Virus record (IMG/VR): IMGVR_UViG_3300040759_000020
Location: 1-38,851 of that record
Length of the DNA stretch: 38,851 nt
From: a virus
Direction: 5' to 3' (one strand)
Positions 31,531 to 38,018 of the stretch are shown here, piece by piece; the first letter of the stretch is position 1; every line of letters begins with the position of its first letter. Below the pieces are notes generated by a model. The model worked only from the letters and a program-made list of their open reading frames with translations, had not been told where the DNA came from and did not search any database. The position numbers were made by a program, and so were the translations under genes.

Positions 31531-31614
31531 CGCCCAGAAGCTCATGGCAGAGCGCCTGATATGGACCCGTGTAACTCGGCTACCGGAGGAGTTGGTTCAA
31601 TTCCAACCTGGGCG
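31531..31614 (+). tRNA. tRNA-like sequence directly after the late operon
   Basis: It begins at the base after the DUF5675 stop. A perfect 7-bp acceptor stem is present (CGCCCAG 31531-31537 / CTGGGCG 31608-31614). The D-arm is GCTC-ATGGCA-GAGC and the T-arm GTTGG-TTCAATT-CCAAC (31591-31607). Positions 8-9 are AA, and no CCA is encoded. The 37 nt between D- and T-arm do not give a normal anticodon arm: the best fold, ACCCG/CGGCT, has one mismatch, a loop TGTAACT lacking U33, and 11 extra bases before it. It is a real but divergent tRNA, a decayed one or a mimic. Confidence 0.5.
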
Positions 31615-32648
31615 GACTTTAATTGTTTCGGCTTCCTCACATCCAGTTTTTTAAGAACTTCGAGTCTAAATTGATTCACGTCTTCCAGTAAAAGATTCTC
31701 GGTAACGTACTTCCATCCGGTTTCCGCACGTTCTCTGAGTTGAGCCTTTTCTCCTAGAAGGAATTCCAGACCATTATGGAAACCTTGGGCGTCCTTATAA
31801 TTGGTGATCCCTGGTTTATCCCATTGATCCCAATACGGTGCAAGTACGGCGGCATTCGCGTAACTAGCTTCCATCCACGCGGTGTTGCTTCGGCATCGAT
31901 TAAACGGAGAATCGATCAATGGAACGATAACGAGGTCCGGCTGAAGATGATTGATGGTCTTAAAATAAGCCGTCATATGGCTCCATCCCACGTGACTGTA
32001 ACTCTCCTTCGGGAGATCCCTGACAAGCATCCAGGGTTTATAGCCCATAAACACCCAGTGCCACTCTGGATGTCTTTCAATATGCTGTTTAAACGATCCC
32101 ACTATTTCTATTAGGTCGTGATCATGTCCGCCTCCGCCTCTCCACAGAACAGTCTTCTTTGCTCCTTGAGGCTTTCCATAAGGCTTTTTGCTTGGAATAA
32201 AAGCATTATCGAAAGCATTGGGGATCACGAAAATGTTCTCGTTCAGGTGCGAAAACGCAGACTTCAGATATTCCAGCGTCACAGTAACCGCATCCGCCAT
32301 TCGAAGACATTCTGAGATGCATTTCAATTGACCGTTCTTTTCGTATGTCTCGGTCATGGGATTGGAATCCGGCATCGCCAAGAAATGATCGTCGTAGTCC
32401 ACCCACGTCGGAATCCCCATTTCCTTCGCGTCGATCATTAGGTTCGCGTGGTTCGGAGACGTGGGGCGCTGAAGGATCAGCACATCTGCGGATCTTAATC
32501 GATTTGCGTCCGGGATCTGATCGGTTTCCAAAACCGTGACAATCAGACCTTCGACTTGTTTCTCAAGCGTTTTAAACGGAACCACGCCTCGGTAAAACGA
32601 AGTGGCATCCGAACCAATGGACGGGATCAGAAGTGCATTGATTTTCAT
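31542..32648 (-). CDS. GT-B type glycosyltransferase
   Basis: 368 residues; the ATG overlaps the upstream stop by ATGA. Motifs include SFYRGVVPFKTLEKQ, DVLILQRPTSPNHANLMIDA and PTWVDYDDHF at the N-domain. VFVIPNAF-like NIFVIPNAFDNAFIP, then TVLWRGGGGHDHD, HWVFMGYKPW and DLVIVPLIDSPFNRCRSNTA mark the C-domain, with the nucleotide-sugar EASYANA region. The last 25 or so residues (VGIEPTPPVAEL ...) are the antisense of the tRNA-like sequence. It is the last early gene and may modify DNA, virion or host surface sugars. Confidence 0.85.
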   Translation of the reverse strand: MKINALLIPSIGSDATSFYRGVVPFKTLEKQVEGLIVTVLETDQIPDANRLRSADVLILQRPTSPNHANLMIDAKEMGIPTWVDYDDHFLAMPDSNPMTETYEKNGQLKCISECLRMADAVTVTLEYLKSAFSHLNENIFVIPNAFDNAFIPSKKPYGKPQGAKKTVLWRGGGGHDHDLIEIVGSFKQHIERHPEWHWVFMGYKPWMLVRDLPKESYSHVGWSHMTAYFKTINHLQPDLVIVPLIDSPFNRCRSNTAWMEASYANAAVLAPYWDQWDKPGITNYKDAQGFHNGLEFLLGEKAQLRERAETGWKYVTENLLLEDVNQFRLEVLKKLDVRKPKQLKSAQVGIEPTPPVAELHGSISGALP

Positions 32649-32899
32649 CGTTCACTCTCCGCAGCGGTTAACATCAAATCACATTCAGTGGCTTCTTTCA
32701 TCGCTACTTCCCTCAGAACTCTAGATGTCATTCCAGATTGATGAATGTAAGCCGGATTGGACAAAAGCGCAGCATGGAACTCGACAAAAAAATATGCCCT
32801 TCGGCTGAGTCCACCGACGACTTCCGAGGTGAATTTATTTCCAGTCGCCTCATCGGTTTGAGATTTTTGAATTGGGAACGCTGATTCTTCATGTTTCAT
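32645..32899 (-). CDS. Second copy of the 'AFP ... RRAYF' small phage protein
   Basis: 84 residues; AAGGA lies eight bases before the ATG at 32899. It carries EESAFPIQ, VVGGLSRRAYFFVEFHAALL and a helical C-terminus MKEATECDLMLTAAESER, matching the pattern of the protein at 2645-2878. The stop overlaps the glycosyltransferase start. Function unknown; the phage keeps two diverged copies in the same early block. Confidence 0.75.
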   Translation of the reverse strand: MKHEESAFPIQKSQTDEATGNKFTSEVVGGLSRRAYFFVEFHAALLSNPAYIHQSGMTSRVLREVAMKEATECDLMLTAAESER

Positions 32900-32960
32900 T
32901 TTTTATTCCTTGGTTATACACTTTGTTAGCACTACCCACTTGACCGTGAAACCCGGCGTA

Positions 32961-32993
32961 GGAGGTCGTGCGTTCGATTCGCACCGGGGCCCA
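32961..32993 (+). other. tRNA 3'-half sequence, possible attachment-site core
   Basis: The segment reads as a tRNA 3' end: variable loop GGAGGTC, T-arm GTGCG-TTCGATT-CGCAC (32968-32984), then acceptor-like CGGGGCC and CA. No matching 5' acceptor (GGCCCCG) or D-arm occurs upstream. A lone 3' half lying between genes is the usual form of a phage attP that restores a host tRNA on integration. There is no adjacent integrase; the only recombinase is the serine enzyme at 6871-7455. Confidence 0.4.
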
Positions 32994-32996
32994 GTT

Positions 32997-33187
32997 TCAC
33001 TCCGTTCCCCATATTCTCTCACTCGCCTGCTTCTTCCTGAACTCCAAATCCCTGCGTTTCGCCTGGACGTCCAAACGAGCAAGATAGAGCTTGCAGTCCC
33101 TGCAGCGGGATTCTTGGTCTCAGGATGCCGGTAGAACGCGGATAATGGCTTTTGTTCGCCGCAAGTCTTGCAAATCTTAGTGCGCAT
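32997..33187 (-). pseudogene. Frameshifted zinc-knuckle/HNH-like protein
   Basis: From the ATG at 33187 the frame reads MRTKICKTCGEQKPLSAFYR, then HPETKNP. The expected second half, CRDCKLYLARLDVQAKRR then EFRKKQASERIWGTE, lies in the -1 frame and ends at TGA 32999-32997. The switch point is a CCC run at 33109-33107. One missing C, or -1 slippage, would restore a 63-residue protein with two CxxC pairs, like the N-terminal part of endonuclease VII-type small proteins. The unshifted frame runs into unrelated sequence and the tRNA-like segment. Confidence 0.65.
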
Positions 33188-33344
33188 GATAATCCAAGCA
33201 ATACCGTCCTCGGAGTCCGAATCTACAGTAGCAAGGTTTGGTCTTTTCTTCCCAACAGTTATAACAAAGCGGAGTTTCCCAGTCTTCAGTGTCCGCAAGG
33301 ATAACTCTGCCGCATGGGCACCATTTTTGGTTGATCTCATCCAT
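33177..33344 (-). CDS. 55-residue cysteine-rich zinc-binding protein
   Basis: ATG at 33344. It has CPCG at 9-12, CYNC at 27-30, then KPCYC and a tail RFGLRGRYCLDYHAH. The spacing suggests a small treble-clef or zinc ribbon. It overlaps the next gene start by 11 nt and is coupled to the gene before it. Function unknown. Confidence 0.65.
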   Translation of the reverse strand: MDEINQKWCPCGRVILADTEDWETPLCYNCWEEKTKPCYCRFGLRGRYCLDYHAH

Positions 33345-33429
33345 GGGATTGTCCTTTGAGGGCGCGGATTCTTGCGGAGGCGGAGCAGAGGGAAGGCGTG
33401 TTTTCGTGGCCCGAAACGGCGACTTTCAT
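33337..33429 (-). CDS. Possible 30-residue peptide
   Basis: The ATG overlaps the MazG-like stop by ATGA, and the stop overlaps the next gene start. It reads MKVAVSGHENTPSLCSASAR, then IRALKGQSHG. It is supported only by its coupling at both ends and could be a leader without function. Confidence 0.35.
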   Translation of the reverse strand: MKVAVSGHENTPSLCSASARIRALKGQSHG

Positions 33430-33665
33430 AACGTCTCCTTCTCGATAGTTGCGCTGAGCCTCTCAATAGCTTCCGAAAAATCGGCAAGTTCTCGCTTCAA
33501 CCATTCTATGTTTGTTTCTTGCTGTTCAGGCGGCAGAAGAGGATTAGTGCTATCAGCACCCCAGCGCTGGGTCTTTCCCGCTGCCGCGAGAACTTCGCCG
33601 CATTCTTCAATGACATGGGAAAGTTGCTTATCAAAACCTGTCTGTAAAAACCTTTTATCGCTCAT
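33426..33665 (-). CDS. MazG-like nucleotide pyrophosphohydrolase family protein
   Basis: 79 residues with AAGGA before the ATG. The motif FDKQLSHVIEECGEVLAAAG is the EExxE helix of all-alpha NTP pyrophosphatases, and WLKRELADFSEAIERL supplies the second acidic helix. It is shorter than full MazG and may dimerise. In phages such proteins reduce dNTP or (p)ppGpp-related pools, or clean modified nucleotides. Assignment is by motif only. Confidence 0.65.
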   Translation of the reverse strand: MSDKRFLQTGFDKQLSHVIEECGEVLAAAGKTQRWGADSTNPLLPPEQQETNIEWLKRELADFSEAIERLSATIEKETL

Positions 33666-34250
33666 AGTTATTCCTTAATTTATAGCCGTTATCGGGCTGT
33701 ACCTTCTTTTTTAGCGGTTTAAACTTGACCGCCGCTAAAGCTTTCTCAAACGCTTCGCCGAGCTGTCGATCAAGCTCACAGAATCCAATATCCCCTCTTT
33801 TAACCGCATCGATAAGGGCTGTAAGACCGTGGGTTGGGTTTCTGTTCCAACGTCGCTTTCTGATTTTGAGCCACTCACGCTCTTGGTTTCTGCGGTACCA
33901 GGCTTTCCATCTTGCGCGTTCATGTTCTCGGTTTTGTTTCTGGCGTTCGACGCGTCTCTTGTTTCTTCGTGCTCGCTGCTCATCTGATAATCTCCACCAC
34001 TTGCTGTTAAGTCGCTTTTTTGCTCGCTCTGGATCGACGTGGTAGGCTCGTTTCTTTCGCTCAGCATCTCGTCGACGGCACTCCTCATCCGTTCGCCGTT
34101 TGATGCAGTACATGACCGGTCGCCAGCGACCCTCGTAAAGGACCCATCTGTCTTTTTGTCTGATTCGGTGGGGTTTACGCGCCCGTGCACAGCACAGAAA
34201 ACTCGGTCCTGTCTCGCTTCGTTCTTGCAAAACTGACTCTCGCATTTCAT
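33655..34250 (-). CDS. Zinc-finger plus Arg-rich protein joined by a -1 frameshift
   Basis: The ribosome site GGAGGAGATCAA precedes ATG 34250, starting MKCESQFCKNEARQDRVFCA, then VHGRVNPTESDKK, a small Cys/His zinc motif. The rest of that frame is unnatural Ser/Glu-rich sequence. The -1 frame instead gives DRWVLYEGRWRPVMYCIKR and a long Arg/Lys-rich helical region (KKRLNSKWWRLSDEQRARR, WKAWYRRNQEREWLKIRKRR), ending LRNNYER. The two frames meet at a run reading GAC AAA AAG (34160-34152), the core of the dnaX slippery sequence. The product would be about 198 residues, probably nucleic-acid binding. An assembly or natural indel is the alternative. Confidence 0.55.
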
Positions 34251-34753
34251 TTGATCTCCTCCACTTTCAATTGGTTAATCTTCCTTCGTCCGTACTCGGC
34301 GATCAAAAGGGCGTCGACTAATCCGTCGTGATTTTTTTTAGATTTGTCGGAACCCAAAAGCCTCACGCCAGGGAATAATCTCTCCACCGCGATCGACGAG
34401 CGGATCTTCGGCTTTAAATTCGCGTCAATTCCCTGGTGAATTTCCTTCGTCCATTTCGGAGCTTCAACGAAAGTAACAGGATAGGAGTGTTCCCATAAGA
34501 ACTGTTCGATCATTCCGAGCTGCCTTCCGAACGTAAGAGCACTCTTAGCCGTAAGAGCGAAGGGAACAATTCTCTCTAGGTAGACGTGAAACTTATTCCA
34601 CAACCACCACTCAACAAGGATGTCGGCGAATGTCTGTTTATCTAAGTCCCCAGTGCCGTCGACGGGCATGACCTTCTTATCGAGGATATTCCCCGATGGA
34701 CCAAGTAAAACCAAGCCACCTGACTGACCTGGATCAATTCCCAGAACATTCAT
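34247..34753 (-). CDS. ruvC: RuvC-like Holliday-junction resolvase
   Basis: 168 residues. The RNase-H fold is marked by [11 protein letters not shown] with the first catalytic Asp at 7, then VYLERIVPF supplying Glu at about 60, and KKNHDGLVDALLIAEYG supplying the last Asp pair. SALTFGRQLGMIEQFLWEH is the conserved central helix. It cleaves four-way junctions before packaging and fits with RecE/RecT. The start overlaps the HNH gene, and the stop overlaps the next gene by ATGA. Confidence 0.9.
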   Translation of the reverse strand: MNVLGIDPGQSGGLVLLGPSGNILDKKVMPVDGTGDLDKQTFADILVEWWLWNKFHVYLERIVPFALTAKSALTFGRQLGMIEQFLWEHSYPVTFVEAPKWTKEIHQGIDANLKPKIRSSIAVERLFPGVRLLGSDKSKKNHDGLVDALLIAEYGRRKINQLKVEEIK

Positions 34754-35039
34754 AATGAGCCTCTAATTCTGGATGTACGAGAGTTAGTTTTCCGACGAGC
34801 TCAACGAGCTTCCATCCCTTAGTCTCGAGATATTTCCGAACTCTAGGATAGGTAGAGATGAAAGTAATGATCCCGCGCGCGTGTTGTTCGCCGTGATGGA
34901 ATCGACAAAGAGGCATGAGGTTCCATTCTTCGTCCGGTCCATGGGCACCGCGACTCTTCACGTGCGCGAGATCAAATTCGGTGTTGAAACATACAAGGCA
35001 TTTCTGACCCTTGAATTTGTTTCGAAGGGAAGACTTCAT
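34734..35039 (-). CDS. HNH-like nuclease
   Basis: 101 residues. CLVC at 14-17 and C45/H48-H49 form the zinc site. [20 protein letters not shown] contains the catalytic His at 26 and the Asn at 40, and [11 protein letters not shown] completes the fold. It is similar to small phage HNH proteins that sit beside RuvC in recombination clusters. The start overlaps the repeat protein by ATGA. Confidence 0.85.
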   Translation of the reverse strand: MKSSLRNKFKGQKCLVCFNTEFDLAHVKSRGAHGPDEEWNLMPLCRFHHGEQHARGIITFISTYPRVRKYLETKGWKLVELVGKLTLVHPELEAHYECSGN

Positions 35040-35665
35040 TTAACCTCGATAGCCATGCGAAGTGTCTCGAGCGAAGCTTCAACCAGTTTTTCTCTGAGGG
35101 CGTAGGCGTAGGCGTTGGCGTAGGCGTCGGCGTAGGCGTAGGCGTTGGCGTAGGCGTCGGCGTAGGCGTAGGCGTCGGCGTAGGCGTAGGCGTTGGCGTA
35201 GGCGTCGGCGTAGGCGTAGGCGTTGGCGTAGGCGTCGGCAAAAAACTTTTCCCTTCCCAATAACTCTTTGGCCTTCGCCATATCATCAAGCGTGTTTTTG
35301 AATTGGCGAAGCTTTTCGGCGAATTCTGGAAGCTTTAAGGCATCAAGAATTAGCGGATAAGTAACCGTTACATAGCGCCAGCGGAGTAAACGGACGCGTG
35401 CAATCTGAACATCTTGCGTTGATTTTGTATCGACCAAAAGAGGAATGAACGGCTTCAATTTCTGGCGATGTTCATTCTTGAATCGGTCATTCAGCTTAAT
35501 CGCGAAGCCAGTCAATACCGGGCACGCGCACTCAGGATGATCAGTCCACTTCTCTCCCGCCACATAACTAACCATTTGCATAACACACGCGTTTTTGATG
35601 TCGTGCCCCGCGCCCTCGTGAAGTTCAAATGTTTCGATCTCTTTCAGTCTCTCTTGATTCAACAT
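35036..35665 (-). CDS. Conserved 'VAYVAGE ... HPxC' type protein with Ala-Tyr repeat
   Basis: 209 residues, with GAGGAG before the ATG at 35665. The N-terminal domain includes [36 protein letters not shown] and [18 protein letters not shown], a pattern I recognise in uncharacterised proteins that also carry W/D/A-rich low-complexity tracts. Residues about 143-189 are a repeat of [10 protein letters not shown] units. The C-terminus ([19 protein letters not shown]) is helical. Function unknown. The repeat resembles the tetrapeptide tract of the DUF6745 protein in the same phage. Confidence 0.75.
   Translation of the reverse strand: MLNQERLKEIETFELHEGAGHDIKNACVMQMVSYVAGEKWTDHPECACPVLTGFAIKLNDRFKNEHRQKLKPFIPLLVDTKSTQDVQIARVRLLRWRYVTVTYPLILDALKLPEFAEKLRQFKNTLDDMAKAKELLGREKFFADAYANAYAYADAYANAYAYADAYAYADAYANAYAYADAYANAYAYALREKLVEASLETLRMAIEVK
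35100..35239. repeat. 6-bp/30-bp coding tandem repeat
   Basis: About 23 copies of a hexamer GCGTAG, GCGTCG or GCGTTG arranged in 30-bp higher-order units. One unit is shortened to 18 bp. Minus-strand translation is [10 protein letters not shown] repeated, with every second residue Ala. The array is fully in frame inside the 209-residue gene. Confidence 0.95.
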
Positions 35666-35800
35666 GTTTACTCTCCTCTTGTTTCCTTTTGCTTCTCTTC
35701 CGCTAAAATCTCTCTCGCCATTTCCGAGATTCGTTCCTTGCCGTAGATCGAGGACTATTTCTCATTTGTCTTGTCCTTGAATTCCGCGTCCCAATGCGAG
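35666..35800 (-). other. Gap with possible gene remnants
   Basis: No intact gene is seen. Two natural-looking stretches occur in one frame, separated by a stop: NDSHWDAEFKDKTNEK, then ERISEMAREILAEEKQKE, which ends just before the ribosome site of the repeat protein. An ATGA-coupled 33-codon frame (MTRIGTRNSR ...) looks unconstrained. This may be a decayed small gene. Confidence 0.35.
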
Positions 35801-36055
35801 TCATTTGGAATCCTTTTTAGATGCGGCATTGACAAGGTCATAGGTAATGACTTCTCCAAGCTCCTGCATTGCTTTGCCGTATTTCACGAAATGGTCTTTC
35901 GCGGTAACGAAAGCAATTTCTCGCGGCAATCCTATCTGTTCGGAGTGAGCAAGGAGTCTTCCGAAATCCGCAGCACATTCCTTATGGATGTCTTGTGTTC
36001 CGTAAATCTCGGCGAACTTTTTCCTAGCTCTGGCGATCGTAAATTGGTCAGTCAT
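35801..36055 (-). CDS. 84-residue hypothetical protein
   Basis: The start at 36055 (MTDQFTIARARKKFAEIYGT) overlaps the upstream stop by ATGA. It is helical, with CAADFGRLLAHSEQIGLPRE and HFVKYGKAMQELGEVITYDL. No family is recognised. It lies in the coupled early block. Confidence 0.7.
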   Translation of the reverse strand: MTDQFTIARARKKFAEIYGTQDIHKECAADFGRLLAHSEQIGLPREIAFVTAKDHFVKYGKAMQELGEVITYDLVNAASKKDSK

Positions 36056-36237
36056 ACAACTAAAAACCTTTCTAGGTGCTTTGATTCCCATCGGGGGTAG
36101 TTACGTTTCGAATACTTCCCAGCGGAGCAGTTACACAGGAATGCCCATGCGGTTAGGGTTTCACGATCGCGGGCGAGGATGGCCCCGGTGTCGTGGCACA
36201 ATGAGCAGCGTTCGGGTTTGATCCATGGTTCGCTCAC
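36052..36237 (-). CDS. 61-residue DnaJ-like zinc-knuckle protein
   Basis: Starts at GTG 36237, overlapping the previous stop by GTGA. CSLCHDTGAI at 11-20 and FLCNCSAGKY form two CxxC-type pairs. Similar tiny zinc proteins follow replication initiators in many phages. Function unknown. Confidence 0.7.
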   Translation of the reverse strand: MSEPWIKPERCSLCHDTGAILARDRETLTAWAFLCNCSAGKYSKRNYPRWESKHLERFLVV

Positions 36238-36845
36238 AAGGCCGCCTCCGCAATTGAGATCAATAAATCTCGGAAAGGGATTGGCGTTGCACTCGCTGCT
36301 TTATGTGAGAGCTGTACTCGCCCGGATAGACGTGCGCGTTCGCGGGCGACGCCTTTTTTATTAGCGGAAATAATCCCCGTAGTTTCGGATGCCCTGTACA
36401 TTTTCCAATTCAATGACGGCGGAACAGAGAGTTTCTTTGGTGAATAATAATAGAGCCATGTCCGCTTAATGGCCTTATGCCCATAGGCAGCCTGATCAAC
36501 CGCGGTAATCCACCCCATCGAGGGCGAGAGAGTCCAAGCGCCATGAATGGGTTTTCCGAGTCCAAAGAGCTCAAACGCCTTGGATTCGGCTGGATGCTCT
36601 AGAACACCCCCGAAGCGACGAACAGAAACGAGAGCCGCCGAAAAACAGCCGTTGTCCTGGTAGCGCGGAAGTTTATGCGTGCTTTCTCGAAGCCCAGCAA
36701 GTCTGCACCAGGCCGCGCATGGCGGATGAGCCACGACCGGATATGGACCCGCATATTTTTTGGCATCCCTTTCTTCATCCCATGGATCGACACCAGGAAG
36801 ATCAAAGTAGACACCCCTCTTGTGAACAAAGAGCGCGGCGATCAC
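36234..36845 (-). CDS. Conserved phage protein resembling a DNA methyltransferase fold
   Basis: 203 residues from the GTG at 36845, which overlaps the initiator stop by GTGA and has GAGAGG upstream. Key segments are ALFVHKRGVYFDLPGVDPWD, then YPVVAHPPCAAWCRLAGLRE with an HPPC motif, and VRRFGGVLEHPAESKAFELF with an EHP motif. The (H)PPC and EHP pair recalls C5 cytosine methyltransferases, but the S-adenosylmethionine loop FxGxG is not visible. It may be a degenerate methyltransferase or a related uncharacterised phage family. Confidence 0.55.
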   Translation of the reverse strand: MIAALFVHKRGVYFDLPGVDPWDEERDAKKYAGPYPVVAHPPCAAWCRLAGLRESTHKLPRYQDNGCFSAALVSVRRFGGVLEHPAESKAFELFGLGKPIHGAWTLSPSMGWITAVDQAAYGHKAIKRTWLYYYSPKKLSVPPSLNWKMYRASETTGIISANKKGVARERARLSGRVQLSHKAASATPIPFRDLLISIAEAAL

Positions 36846-37600
36846 GATGCCCTCTCTTTGTGGTGCGCCTGAACGCCGAGGTTGACGAACCTGAGGAAAT
36901 TCTTGGGCGCGAGTACCCGAGTGACATCCAGGAACCAAGACGAATCAAAGTCATCCTTGGGCGCATTAGCGACTCCTCGGAGAGCCATGACCACTGAGTT
37001 AATTCCGCTTCGTTTGATTGCTTGAGCGATTGAGATCTCTTCCTGCTGGATGAGGTTCTGTCTGCCGGCCTTCATTCGTTGAAGGGTGTCGAGCCATGCT
37101 TCGGATGCGGCTTTCAGGTTTTCAGGCGAAAGCGAAAATTTTGGGTCGCTCCCCTTACCTTCTTCCTTTCTTTCTTTCTTACCTTCTTTACTTAGGTTCA
37201 CTTCGTGTTCACTTGGTGTCCTCTCCGTGTCCTCTCCGTGTTCACCAAGTGTCTCGCTGTTGTCTTCAGGAGACTGATAACTTTCCCAGTTACATATAGT
37301 TGCGAGACTCCCGCGTGTACCTGTTTCGAGAGTTATACGCCCCGTGTTGACTAAATATTTTAACCATCTCGAAATCGTGTTTGGCGAGGTGTGCCATCGA
37401 TTTGCGAATTCTCTGATTCCGAAAACAACGGAACCGGGTGGAAGAGTTCGGCGTCCGCCATCCCAAAAGATCGATCCCTCTTTCCAATAAGCCATGTGTA
37501 AAAGCGAATTCCACAACGCGAATAGAATTGGATTGTCGGCGAGATCCCCGTCATACATCGATCGCCACGCTTTAAAATAACCCTTATCAAACCTAGCCAT
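36842..37600 (-). CDS. Winged-helix replication initiator / primosome protein
   Basis: 252 residues from the ATG at 37600, preceded by GGAG. The N-terminal domain (GYFKAWRSMYDGDLADNPIL, LHMAYWKEGSIFWDGGRRTL, VVFGIREFANRWHTSPNTIS, RWLKYLVNTGRITLETGTRG) is the winged-helix of phage O/DnaD-like replisome organisers. A charged linker (KEGKKERKEEGKGS) and a helical C-terminus follow. It probably binds the phage origin and loads host helicase. The origin may be within this gene, as in lambda O, but no iterons were seen. Confidence 0.8.
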   Translation of the reverse strand: MARFDKGYFKAWRSMYDGDLADNPILFALWNSLLHMAYWKEGSIFWDGGRRTLPPGSVVFGIREFANRWHTSPNTISRWLKYLVNTGRITLETGTRGSLATICNWESYQSPEDNSETLGEHGEDTERTPSEHEVNLSKEGKKERKEEGKGSDPKFSLSPENLKAASEAWLDTLQRMKAGRQNLIQQEEISIAQAIKRSGINSVVMALRGVANAPKDDFDSSWFLDVTRVLAPKNFLRFVNLGVQAHHKERAS

Positions 37601-37706
37601 CCCCACTCCACTACTCTCAAGCGACCCCATCCCGAGATCGCGACTTACTGCTTCCTTCCTGGTGAACTCCGAGACGCCGTCCTTGGCAGCCCGGTAATGC
37701 TGGATA

Positions 37707-38018
37707 TCAATCTATTACTTGACGACTTTCCTCAGCAAAGTGATCGTATTCAAGCTTCTGCTCGACGTAGTAATCTCCGACCGGAATGTCTCCCTTACCG
37801 TGTTCTTCATGATCGACAATCGTTGGCTCTACAATCCTGAGATAAGTCTTTCCCTCGTGTTCACCCATCACAGGCAGTCCACTCGCAAAGAAGTGCTCGT
37901 GATGCTGCCCTTTGAAGAGTGTTTTGGCCGGTTTCAAATCCACTTCTTTCGGAATTTCAAAGCCATCAAAAGTTTTAATCATGATATCGCCGTGACGGCG
38001 GATCTTTATCGCTCCCAT
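37707..38018 (-). CDS. Small beta-rich partner of the DUF6745 protein
   Basis: 103 residues; GGAG lies six bases before the ATG, which overlaps the DUF6745 stop by 13 nt. Segments IKIRRHGDIMIKTFDGFEIP, then FKGQHHEHFFASGLPV, YLRIVEPTIVDHEEHGKGDI and VGDYYVEQKLEYDHFAEESR match a small protein I remember next to DUF6745 genes in other genomes (HGD, GHxHxF, HEEH, Y-x-V-x-Q-x-E-Y pattern). His-rich positions suggest metal or ligand binding in a cupin-like barrel. Function unknown. Confidence 0.7.
   Translation of the reverse strand: MGAIKIRRHGDIMIKTFDGFEIPKEVDLKPAKTLFKGQHHEHFFASGLPVMGEHEGKTYLRIVEPTIVDHEEHGKGDIPVGDYYVEQKLEYDHFAEESRQVID

Noticed and set aside
32903-33487. 194-codon minus frame as one protein
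   Set aside because: It joins unrelated frames; two small zinc proteins and a tRNA-like segment explain the region better.
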